This document shows positions 6,731-13,662 of a DNA stretch of 13,662 nt, piece after piece (position 1 is the stretch's first letter; each line of letters opens with the position of its first letter). Source of the DNA: Sulfidibacterium sp964456625. GTDB lineage: Bacteria > Bacteroidota > Bacteroidia > Bacteroidales > F082. The stretch covers positions 1-13,662 of the forward strand of contig CAYWBO010000075.1 of NCBI GenBank assembly GCA_964456625.1. The letters run 5' to 3'. The notes under the pieces were generated by a model that had not been told where the DNA came from, made no database searches, and saw only the letters and a program-made list of their open reading frames with translations. Position numbers and translations under genes: made by a program.

Positions 6731-9577
6731 GTGGAAACAACAACAAATAGTCTGAAGTCCGATAAAATACCATTTTACCTGTTTTTTCCAGGAGTGGTGA
6801 TGATGGCTGTAATATTGAGCTCTGCTGCCCCAGGAAACGTGCGGGATTCTGCTCAAATAAGTCATTATATCGATTCTGCCATTGTGCATTCCAAAGAATT
6901 GGAGAAGGCCCGGCCGGATATCTTAAATGCCTTTTCTTTAGCTAAAAAAACCAATGATGATCATTTAATGGCGCAAGTGCTGATAGCACAAGGTCAGGTC
7001 TACCAGAATAATAATTTACTCAAGGAAGCTGATTCAAGTTACCAGGCAGCCAGAGCACTGCTTACGAATTATCCTAAAAATAAGGATTATCTCTTGTTGT
7101 TAAAGAATCTGGCAATTTGTAATTATTATCTTAATGATAATCAGAAGGTTTTTAGTTATACCTCCGAGGGACTTCAAGTCGCAAAGCAGATCAACGAAAA
7201 ATTATTAGAGGGCACGTTTAATAATATTTCCGGTATTGCCATGGATAACATGGGAAATAAAGCCGAAGCCATGGATTATTACCTGAAGGCCCTGAATATT
7301 TTCACGGAATTAAAGGAGCCGGAGAAGATCGCCAGCATAGAAATAAACATCGGGGTGATGTATGAAGATCAGCACGATGAAAAAAACGCCCTTGATTATT
7401 ATAACAGAGCTTTGACCATTGCGGAAAAAATTAAAGATACGACCACCATGGCCGCTGTATACAATAATCTCGGAAATGTTTTTGCGGATCAGAAAGATTA
7501 CCATAAAGCTTTAAAATATATTGTAAAGTCGTTGGAATTGTCCAAAGAAATCCATGATGAGTATACTGTTGCATTGGATTTGAGTAACATTGGTGATATC
7601 TATAGAAATCTAAAAGACAGTGTGCTGGAGTTTAGATATTATAGTGATGCTTTGAATCTGGCAAAAAAAATCCAGGATAAGGGAACCATTACATTGACGC
7701 TTTATAACCTGGCTGAGTATTATGAGCACAGAGATAAAATTCCCGATGCCATTGACTATGCAGAAAAAAGTTTGCAATATGCTCAAAAAGGAGGGAATAT
7801 CAGCGACCTATTGTCAGCGATGCGGCTCCTTCATCACCTTTATGCTTCGCAAAAAGAGTATAAAAGGGCCTATCAGATGTTAAAATCCTACATAACGATT
7901 AACGACAGTGTTTTTTCCAATCAGAAGGCCCGCCAGCTTATGGCTGTAGAACAAAGAAACCGGATCAACGAAAGGAATCATGAATTGTCGCTGGCAAAAG
8001 AAACAAAAAAAAGATTTGAGGCCTATCTGATAATCTATATTTTGTTATCCGTTTTACTGGTCGGACTGCTGGCGATGTGGGTGCGAAGGAGATCGCTGAG
8101 AAACACAGAGATGCAGCGTCAGAAACTGTTTGTAGATGCGCTGCTGGAAGAGTCGCAGAGCCATGTCACTTTGATTGATGAACATTTTAAAAGTACGTAC
8201 CTGAGCCCGTCTTTAAAAGCTTTCTCCAGCGACGTAAACGGAAGGCTGGGATCTTCTGTGCTTGAGTTTGTTCATCCTGATGATATTCCCAAGGTGAAAC
8301 ATTTGGCGGAATTGATGCAGCAGGGAAAAGGATTGTACGAAAATGTTCTGTTCAGACTACGACGAAACGATGGCGAGTACCGGATCATGAGGGGGCTTGT
8401 TAAGAGGATGGATGGGAATCATCCGTTACTGCAAGGATATATTATTAATTTCTGGGATGTGACGGAAATTCAGAAGTCGCAACAGGCATTGAAAGAAAGC
8501 GAGGAGAAATTAAGAGCGATATTTAATGCTTTCCCTGACATTTATTTTAAAATTGATTTTGATGGGAATATTATGGAAATAAGCCCATCTGTTAAAAAAG
8601 TTGCCGGATTTGAGCCTGAGGAAGTCATCGGCAAAAACGTCACCACGTTTACTCGGTTCGATGTCGATTGGGAACATTCCAAGCAAGCTTTCGTCGAAAG
8701 GAGTAAAATCCAGGATATAAATATTGTCATTTTCAACAAAGAAAATAGAAAGATCAACTGTTCGCTGAATGCACAGGTTGTCAAAAATGACCAGGGAGAA
8801 ATTGTTGGTTTTGAAGGAACTCTGCGGGATATTACAAGAAGGATCCGTATGGACGAAGATTTGAAAAAGTCCCAGCGTAAGCTGGAAATAGCCAACGATT
8901 CCAAGGAGAAATTACTTTCTATAATAGCCCATGATCTCCGAGGCGCCATAGGCACTCAGAAAGCGATCCTGAATATGGTGTCGACGGACATGGATGACTT
9001 CTCCAAAAAGGAAATTGCTTCCCTGATTTCAACAATTAAGAACTCCGTGGATTCTACGTATACCATCGTTGAAAATCTGTTGTCGTGGGCACGAATTATG
9101 CGTGAAAATATTATGCCACGACTGGCGACCAATAATCTCTACCCGGTCATTAAAGATGCGTTGGATGTTTTGAAAGAGCAGGCGAAATCAAAAAATATTG
9201 CTCTGGTTTATGAAGGGCCCAAAGCAGTGACTGCATCTTTCGATCCGGATTTGATGAATATTGTTTTCAGGAACCTTATCTCCAATGCCATCAAGTTTTC
9301 AAATCCCGACAGTAAAATTAAAGTTCAGGTTTTGAATGAACCTGAAGTGTTGGAGATTAGCGTGGTGGACACCGGTATCGGTATGACACAGGAGGAGATC
9401 AAGAATATCTTTTCAAATACCGAAAAGCTGGCATCCAGGCCCGGTACAAATCGAGAAAAAGGCACCGGCCTGGGACTGATCATCGTCCGGGAATTCATTG
9501 CTATGAACAGAGGAAGGCTTTCCATCGAAAGTGAGCCCGGTAAGGGAACGCGTTTTATCATCCGGTTCCCTGCATAA
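6731..9577 (+). CDS. TPR-PAS sensor histidine kinase with secreted/periplasmic TPR domain
   Basis: With a GTG start at 6731 the protein has 948 residues. The frame can extend to TTG 6701, but that codon lies inside the promoter's -7 box; GTG 6731 has AAGGAGGG (6721-6728) just before it, though the spacing is tight. Order of parts: signal peptide or N-terminal anchor (hydrophobic about 14-32, LSSAAPG); about eight TPR repeats with ~40-residue period (about 79-395); short helical linker; membrane segment (about 432-450) followed by RRR; two PAS domains (about 466-582 and 590-705); a dimerisation domain with phospho-acceptor H734 in IIAHDLRG; and an HATPase domain with N-box N848/N852, DTGIGM (880-885) and GTGLGL (911-916). 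The TPR part should be periplasmic and the kinase cytoplasmic. No receiver or DNA-binding domain is fused and no response regulator is adjacent, so this is an orphan kinase. Its signal and target are unknown. Confidence 0.9.
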   Translation: METTTNSLKSDKIPFYLFFPGVVMMAVILSSAAPGNVRDSAQISHYIDSAIVHSKELEKARPDILNAFSLAKKTNDDHLMAQVLIAQGQVYQNNNLLKEADSSYQAARALLTNYPKNKDYLLLLKNLAICNYYLNDNQKVFSYTSEGLQVAKQINEKLLEGTFNNISGIAMDNMGNKAEAMDYYLKALNIFTELKEPEKIASIEINIGVMYEDQHDEKNALDYYNRALTIAEKIKDTTTMAAVYNNLGNVFADQKDYHKALKYIVKSLELSKEIHDEYTVALDLSNIGDIYRNLKDSVLEFRYYSDALNLAKKIQDKGTITLTLYNLAEYYEHRDKIPDAIDYAEKSLQYAQKGGNISDLLSAMRLLHHLYASQKEYKRAYQMLKSYITINDSVFSNQKARQLMAVEQRNRINERNHELSLAKETKKRFEAYLIIYILLSVLLVGLLAMWVRRRSLRNTEMQRQKLFVDALLEESQSHVTLIDEHFKSTYLSPSLKAFSSDVNGRLGSSVLEFVHPDDIPKVKHLAELMQQGKGLYENVLFRLRRNDGEYRIMRGLVKRMDGNHPLLQGYIINFWDVTEIQKSQQALKESEEKLRAIFNAFPDIYFKIDFDGNIMEISPSVKKVAGFEPEEVIGKNVTTFTRFDVDWEHSKQAFVERSKIQDINIVIFNKENRKINCSLNAQVVKNDQGEIVGFEGTLRDITRRIRMDEDLKKSQRKLEIANDSKEKLLSIIAHDLRGAIGTQKAILNMVSTDMDDFSKKEIASLISTIKNSVDSTYTIVENLLSWARIMRENIMPRLATNNLYPVIKDALDVLKEQAKSKNIALVYEGPKAVTASFDPDLMNIVFRNLISNAIKFSNPDSKIKVQVLNEPEVLEISVVDTGIGMTQEEIKNIFSNTEKLASRPGTNREKGTGLGLIIVREFIAMNRGRLSIESEPGKGTRFIIRFPA

Positions 9578-9601
9578 ACCTGATGGAGATTTGCCTTTGT
9601 T

Positions 9602-9635
9602 TTTGCCTCCCTTAAGGTTAATTCTTTTATTTTTG
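9602..9635 (+). promoter_or_regulatory. Promoter for the nucleotide-sugar operon
   Basis: TATTTTTG (9628-9635) matches TAnnTTTG, with TTTG (9602-9605) 22 bases upstream. The predicted start is about 20-25 bases before the ATG at 9666, after the kinase stop at 9577. The surrounding T-richness makes chance matches easier, so confidence is moderate. Confidence 0.55.
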
Positions 9636-9665
9636 TATCCAATATAATAGCTATTTTTTTACTTT

Positions 9666-10796
9666 ATGATGCGATACCCAATGGTTGACCTTTTAGGTCA
9701 GTACCAAAAAATTAAGCCTGAGATTGATATGGCTTTAAATGAGGTCATACAATCTACTTCCTTTATTAAGGGGCCTGCAGTGGACACTTTTCAGAAAAAC
9801 CTTGAGAAGTATATGGATGTAGGCCATGTAATAACCTGTGGTAACGGTACGGATGCGCTTCAGTTAGCCCTGATGGCCCTGGATCTGAAACCCGGTGATG
9901 AAGTGATAACCACCTCTTTCACTTTTATAGCTACCGCGGAGGTAATCGCTTTGTTAAAGCTGACTCCGGTTCTGGTTGACGTGTTGCCGGATACTTATAA
10001 TATAGACCCAGATGCGGTTGAAAAGGCCATTACGCCGAAAACCAAAGCGATTATTCCTGTCCATCTTTTCGGGCAGATTGCTGACATGCAAAAACTGATG
10101 GATAGTGCAGAAAAGCATCATTTGTTTGTTATTGAAGATACAGCACAGGCGTTAGGTGCTGAAGTCCGTTATCGCGGCGAGATAAAAAAAGCTGGTACCA
10201 TGGGCGATATCGGTTGTACTTCTTTTTTCCCTTCGAAGAATTTAGGCGCTTTTGGAGATGGTGGCGCTATCTTTACGGATAATGACGAGTTGGCCTTAAA
10301 ACTTCAGGTCTTGGCCAATCACGGGATGAAAGTGAGATATTATCATGATTATATCGGAATGAATTCCAGGCTGGATAGTATACAGGCAGCGATTTTAAAT
10401 GTGAAATTGAAATACCTGGATGAATATGCTGCCGCACGTCAGAAAGCCGCGGCATTTTATAATAAAGCGTTCGAAGGTTGTACCAAAATTCAGACGCCGG
10501 TGACTGCTGAATTTACGAACCATGTTTTTCATCAATACACATTGGTCCTAAAAAATGTGGACCGCGATGGGCTGATGAAACACCTTGCAGGGAAAGGTAT
10601 TGCATCTGCAGTTTATTATCCCGTGCCGTTGCATTTGCAAAATGCATATCGGGATTCTCGTTACAAGGAAGGTGATTTTCCGGTAACGGAACAGTTGAGT
10701 AAATCCGTACTTTCGTTACCCATTCATACAGAACTTACGGATGCAATGCAGCAGGAAATTGCCGAAGCTGTGCTGGAATTTGTAAACCAACTTTAA
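9666..10796 (+). CDS. wbpE: DegT/DnrJ/EryC1-family PLP aminotransferase, WbpE-like
   Basis: This 376-residue PLP-dependent sugar aminotransferase has the aldehyde-binding GNGTDAL motif (59-65), the cofactor-contacting Asp in EDTAQALGA (D158) and the Schiff-base lysine K191 in SFFPSKNLG, followed by GDGGA. The GCTSFFPSKNLG form and the WbpD-like gene directly downstream point to WbpE. WbpE transfers an amino group from glutamate to C3 of UDP-2-acetamido-3-oxo-glucuronate, giving the 3-amino sugar. Other DegT aminotransferases share the fold, so the substrate is inferred from context. Adjacent in-frame ATGs at 9666 and 9669 are both possible starts; there is no Shine-Dalgarno sequence and the leader is very AT-rich. 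Only 5 bases separate its stop from the next start, indicating tight coupling. It is the first gene of a four-gene operon for surface polysaccharide precursors. Confidence 0.87.
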   Translation: MMRYPMVDLLGQYQKIKPEIDMALNEVIQSTSFIKGPAVDTFQKNLEKYMDVGHVITCGNGTDALQLALMALDLKPGDEVITTSFTFIATAEVIALLKLTPVLVDVLPDTYNIDPDAVEKAITPKTKAIIPVHLFGQIADMQKLMDSAEKHHLFVIEDTAQALGAEVRYRGEIKKAGTMGDIGCTSFFPSKNLGAFGDGGAIFTDNDELALKLQVLANHGMKVRYYHDYIGMNSRLDSIQAAILNVKLKYLDEYAAARQKAAAFYNKAFEGCTKIQTPVTAEFTNHVFHQYTLVLKNVDRDGLMKHLAGKGIASAVYYPVPLHLQNAYRDSRYKEGDFPVTEQLSKSVLSLPIHTELTDAMQQEIAEAVLEFVNQL

Positions 10797-10801
10797 GGAA
10801 G

Positions 10802-11380
10802 ATGAAAAAAGAATATTTTGCACATGAAACCGCGGTCATCGATGAGGGATGCGAAATTGGCAAGGGGTCCAAGATCTGGCATTTTTCGCATATCATGAGG
10901 GGATGTAAGCTGGGTGAGAATTGTAACATAGGACAAAATGTGGTGGTTTCTCCGGGAGTAGTTCTCGGAAGCAATGTCAAGGTTCAGAATAATGTTTCGA
11001 TATACAGCGGAGTGATCTGTGAAGACGATGTGTTTCTGGGACCTTCGATGGTATTTACCAACGTGACCAATCCGCGCAGTGCCGTTAACCGTCGTGGGCA
11101 ATACACGGAGACATTGGTAAAAAAGGGGGCCAGTATTGGCGCTAATGCGACGATAGTCTGTGGTCATGATATCGGTGAATATGCATTCATAGGTGCCGGT
11201 GCCGTGGTGGTGAAAGAAGTTCCTGCTTACGCTTTGGTAGTGGGAAACCCTGCCCGGCAAATGGGATGGATGAGCGAATATGGTCATCGCCTCAGTTTTG
11301 ATAAAAACGGTATGGCCGAATGCCCTGAAAGTCATGAAAAGTATGAGCTGAAGAATGGCAGGGTAAGAAAAACTTCGTAA
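10802..11380 (+). CDS. wbpD: UDP-2-acetamido-3-amino-glucuronate N-acetyltransferase, WbpD-like
   Basis: This 192-residue left-handed beta-helix acetyltransferase uses acetyl-CoA to acetylate the 3-amino group made by WbpE, yielding UDP-2,3-diacetamido-2,3-dideoxy-glucuronic acid. Hexapeptide repeats run from about residue 11 to 150. Strong family marks are KIWHFSHI (24-31), QNNVSIY (62-68), the GPSMVFTNVTNPRS stretch (80-93), LVKKGASIGAN (105-115) and NPARQMGWMSE (149-159). These match the WbpD family closely, so the assignment is firmer than for a generic hexapeptide transferase. Such enzymes usually form trimers. A Shine-Dalgarno-like AAGGAAG overlaps the stop of the preceding gene, 5 bases upstream, consistent with coupled translation. 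The C-terminal tail (about 160-192) lies outside the helix. Only the oxidase, dehydrogenase and epimerase steps of the pathway are missing here. Confidence 0.92.
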   Translation: MKKEYFAHETAVIDEGCEIGKGSKIWHFSHIMRGCKLGENCNIGQNVVVSPGVVLGSNVKVQNNVSIYSGVICEDDVFLGPSMVFTNVTNPRSAVNRRGQYTETLVKKGASIGANATIVCGHDIGEYAFIGAGAVVVKEVPAYALVVGNPARQMGWMSEYGHRLSFDKNGMAECPESHEKYELKNGRVRKTS

Positions 11381-11387
11381 ATAATAA

Positions 11388-12422
11388 ATGAAGAAAGAAA
11401 TGAAAATATTGGTTACGGGCGGTACCGGTTATATTGGTTCGCATACGGTAGTGGAGTTGCAGCAACAGGGGTTTGAGGTAATCATCGTCGACGACCTTTC
11501 AAATTCCAGCGAAGAGATTGCCGGACAAATTGAAAAAATCACCGGAGTGCGTCCCGTGCTTGAAGTGTTTGATCTGGCGGATCGTCAAAAAACTGCTGAT
11601 TTCTTCAGGAGGAATTCCGATATTCAGGGGGTGATCCATTTTGCTGCCTATAAAGCCGTGGGAGAGTCCGTTTTAAAACCGCTGGAATATTACAGGAACA
11701 ATTTGGTTTCTCTGATGAATATTCTGGAAAGCATGAAAGAAAATAAAATTCCTTACATCGTATTTTCATCTTCGTGTACGGTTTATGGTCAGCCCGATGG
11801 GCTGCCGGTTTCTGAAAAGTCACCCATCAAAAAAGCGGAATCGCCGTATGGTAATACCAAGCAGATATCGGAAGAGATTCTTCAGGATACGATTAAAACG
11901 TCGGATATTAAGACCATCGCATTAAGATATTTCAATCCCATCGGAGCACACGAAACCGCATTAATCGGTGAGTTACCATTGGGAGTCCCCAATAATCTGG
12001 TCCCTTTCATTACGCAAACGGCGATTGGAATTCGTCCGGAATTAAAGGTCTTCGGAGGTGATTATCCCACGTCTGACGGAACCCCGATCCGGGATTACAT
12101 TCACGTTGTGGATCTGGCCAAAGCTCACGTAGTGGCCGTTCGCAGGATGATTGACAATAAAATGAAAAACGGTTTCGAGGTGTTTAACCTGGGAACCGGA
12201 AAAGGGTATTCCGTGCTGGAAGTGATCCGTGCTTTTGAAAAAGTTTCAGGGGAAAAACTGAAATATAAAATTGTTGACCGCCGGGAAGGAGACGTAATTG
12301 AAGTATGGGCCGATCCTACTTCTTCAAACGAAGAGTTGGGATGGAAAGCAGAACAGGACATCGAAGAAATGGTGGCTTCCGCATGGAAATGGGAAAAGGC
12401 TTATCGTAAAATGAATATTTAA
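11388..12422 (+). CDS. galE: UDP-hexose 4-epimerase, GalE type
   Basis: This 344-residue extended short-chain dehydrogenase interconverts UDP-glucose and UDP-galactose, and possibly the N-acetyl forms, through a 4-keto intermediate with tightly bound NAD. The nucleotide-binding GGTGYIG is at 11-17. The catalytic residues are S129 (in SSSCTVYG) and the Y154-x3-K158 pair in SPYGNTK. The C-terminal RREGDVIEVWADP block (298-310) is the GalE substrate-binding segment. At the position of E. coli Y299, which gates N-acetyl sugars, this protein has V306. The annotated ATG at 11388 is 7 bases after wbpD; the ATG at 11400 gives the more usual start MKILVTGG and may be the true one. It sits inside the polysaccharide precursor operon. 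The family is certain; the preferred substrate is not. Confidence 0.93.
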   Translation: MKKEMKILVTGGTGYIGSHTVVELQQQGFEVIIVDDLSNSSEEIAGQIEKITGVRPVLEVFDLADRQKTADFFRRNSDIQGVIHFAAYKAVGESVLKPLEYYRNNLVSLMNILESMKENKIPYIVFSSSCTVYGQPDGLPVSEKSPIKKAESPYGNTKQISEEILQDTIKTSDIKTIALRYFNPIGAHETALIGELPLGVPNNLVPFITQTAIGIRPELKVFGGDYPTSDGTPIRDYIHVVDLAKAHVVAVRRMIDNKMKNGFEVFNLGTGKGYSVLEVIRAFEKVSGEKLKYKIVDRREGDVIEVWADPTSSNEELGWKAEQDIEEMVASAWKWEKAYRKMNI

Positions 12423-12467
12423 AATTGGATAATAAAAAGAAATACTCACAGCTTATTGAAAGTTAAC

Positions 12468-13520
12468 ATGAAGAAAATACTCATCACCGGAGGTGCCGGA
12501 TTCATCGGCTCACACGTCGTTCGTTTGTTTGTAAAGAAGTATTCAGATTATCAGATTTACAATCTGGATAAACTGACCTATGCCGGAAATCTGGAAAATC
12601 TTTCGGATGTCGATAAATTACCCAACTATCATTTTGTGTTGGGAGATATCACGGACGAGAAGTTTATTTTGGAACTCTTTCTCAAGGAGCAATTTGACGG
12701 GGTGATCCATCTTGCCGCTGAATCGCATGTGGATCGATCCATTACCAACCCAAATGAATTTGTGGTTACCAACGTGCTGGGAACCGTCAATTTACTGAAT
12801 GCCGCCAGAGCTGTCTGGAAAGGAAAGGAAGCTGGTAAGAAATTTTATCATATTTCCACGGATGAAGTTTACGGAACCCTTGGCGAAACAGGATATTTTA
12901 CGGAAGAAACCGGATATGATCCCCACAGCCCCTATTCTGCATCTAAAGCTTCGTCAGATCATTTTGTAAGGGCTTATCACGATACCTATCAGTTGCCTAC
13001 AGTAATTTCAAATTGTTCCAATAATTACGGCCCAAATCAGTTTCCTGAAAAACTGATCCCGTTGTTTATCAATAATATCCGTCATAATAAGCCGCTTCCG
13101 GTTTATGGCAAGGGTGTTAATGTGCGTGACTGGCTTTTTGTTGAAGACCATGCTTCTGCCATTGATCTGATTTTCCACGAGGGAGTAACCGGCGAAACGT
13201 ATAACATCGGTGGACACAACGAATGGAAAAACATTGATCTCATCAAGGTGCTCTGCAAGGTGATGGACAAGGAGCTGGGACGGGCAGCAGGAACTTCTGA
13301 GCAGCTGATCACTTACGTGACTGATCGTGCCGGACATGATTTGCGTTATGCCATCGATTCGTCAAAACTTCAGCAGGAACTGGGATGGAAGCCTAGTTTG
13401 CAGTTTGAAGAGGGTATTACAAAGACCGTGGATTGGTATCTGAACAATCAGCCGTGGCTCGACAATGTTACCTCGGGGAACTATCAGCAGTATTACGAAA
13501 AGATGTACGGAAACCGGTAA
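12468..13520 (+). CDS. rfbB: dTDP-glucose 4,6-dehydratase
   Basis: This 350-residue extended SDR enzyme converts dTDP-glucose to dTDP-4-keto-6-deoxy-glucose, the branch point for dTDP-rhamnose and other deoxysugars. It has GGAGFIG (8-14) for NAD binding, the dehydratase signature STDEVYG (130-136) with catalytic D132 and E133, Y156-x3-K160 in SPYSASK, NNYGPNQFPEKLIP (185-198) and DRAGHDLRYAID (286-297). This full pattern separates it from GalE and from UDP-sugar dehydratases. An in-frame TTG at 12456 would add four residues, but ATG 12468 gives the canonical MKKILITGGAGFIG start. The gap to galE is about 45 bases with no obvious promoter, so it probably belongs to the same operon. The usual partners rfbA, rfbC and rfbD are not within the window. 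Confidence 0.95.
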   Translation: MKKILITGGAGFIGSHVVRLFVKKYSDYQIYNLDKLTYAGNLENLSDVDKLPNYHFVLGDITDEKFILELFLKEQFDGVIHLAAESHVDRSITNPNEFVVTNVLGTVNLLNAARAVWKGKEAGKKFYHISTDEVYGTLGETGYFTEETGYDPHSPYSASKASSDHFVRAYHDTYQLPTVISNCSNNYGPNQFPEKLIPLFINNIRHNKPLPVYGKGVNVRDWLFVEDHASAIDLIFHEGVTGETYNIGGHNEWKNIDLIKVLCKVMDKELGRAAGTSEQLITYVTDRAGHDLRYAIDSSKLQQELGWKPSLQFEEGITKTVDWYLNNQPWLDNVTSGNYQQYYEKMYGNR

Positions 13521-13610
13521 ACGGTGTTTTGTATCAATAATCAGGTTAATTAAAATATAATCAGTGAATTGTACGTGATTTTGGAGTTGAAAGAAAAAAT
13601 TAATAATTCG

Positions 13611-13642
13611 TTTGAATAATTGAAAAAATATTCCGTTCTTTG
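13611..13642 (+). promoter_or_regulatory. Possible promoter of a gene beyond the right edge
   Basis: TTTG (13611-13614) is followed after 20 bases by GTTCTTTG (13635-13642), then CACTCC. The TTTG half of the -7 box fits, but the leading TA is replaced by GT. It lies in the 142-base AT-rich tail after rfbB, where I see no coding region. The downstream gene is outside the window. Confidence 0.35.
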
Positions 13643-13662
13643 CACTCCATTTTTCGTACAAG

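Noticed and set aside
10793..11335. 180-codon minus-strand frame opposite wbpD
   Set aside because: It mirrors the wbpD gene, whose family assignment is very strong; the antisense product resembles nothing I recognise.
13513..13530. Possible terminator hairpin ACCG/CGGT at the rfbB stop codon
   Set aside because: The stem is only four base pairs with a mismatch outside it and the T run is short, so it is too weak to call.
1..13662. Mobile element, defence system, CRISPR array, phage or novel multi-gene system
   Set aside because: All + strand genes belong to known housekeeping or surface-sugar families, no repeat array or terminal inverted repeats were seen, and no gap is long enough to hide a further gene.

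Overview
This window looks like ordinary chromosomal DNA from a member of the Bacteroidota, most likely Bacteroidales/Marinilabiliales-like, though the genus cannot be named from the sequence alone. The evidence is the protein families (GldH, a Bacteroidota-style RicT/PSP1 protein, a TPR-PAS sensor kinase), promoter-like boxes of the TTTG-N(19-23)-TAnnTTTG type found in this phylum, and weak or absent Shine-Dalgarno sequences before most genes. All eleven genes lie on the + strand with short gaps. No non-coding stretch exceeds 300 bases. I see no rRNA, tRNA, CRISPR array, insertion sequence, phage gene or broken gene.

Region 1 (1-1351): the 3' end of the flavoprotein subunit of succinate dehydrogenase/fumarate reductase (sdhA), then the complete iron-sulfur subunit (sdhB), closed by a convincing hairpin-plus-T-tract terminator. 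Region 2 (1354-6623): a new promoter-like box starts the replication clamp-loader delta-prime gene (holB). A second box precedes a compact group of ricT (PSP1 domain, Cys-rich), gldH (lipoprotein) and a class A penicillin-binding protein. The holB-ricT neighbourhood recalls that of Firmicutes. The gldH-PBP pairing suggests an envelope role for GldH.

Region 3 (6671-9577): a single gene with its own near-perfect promoter, encoding a secreted-TPR / transmembrane / double-PAS histidine kinase with no response regulator beside it. The promoter overlaps the longest possible start codon, which argues for a start 30 bases further in (GTG 6731). Region 4 (9602-13520): a four-gene nucleotide-sugar operon with its own promoter. 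It holds a WbpE-like aminotransferase, a WbpD-like N-acetyltransferase, GalE-type UDP-hexose 4-epimerase and RfbB dTDP-glucose 4,6-dehydratase. The first two are consecutive steps toward UDP-2,3-diacetamido-2,3-dideoxy-glucuronic acid. The set probably feeds a surface polysaccharide (LPS O-antigen, capsule or S-layer glycan). The partner enzymes WbpA, WbpB, WbpI and RfbA/C/D are not in the window. The last ~140 bases hold a weak promoter-like box pointing out of the window.

I looked for an undescribed system and did not find one. The most interesting points are residue-level oddities (extra Cys pairs in RicT, an atypical H-box in the kinase, a Val at the GalE gatekeeper position), gene-context hints and start-site/promoter architecture.
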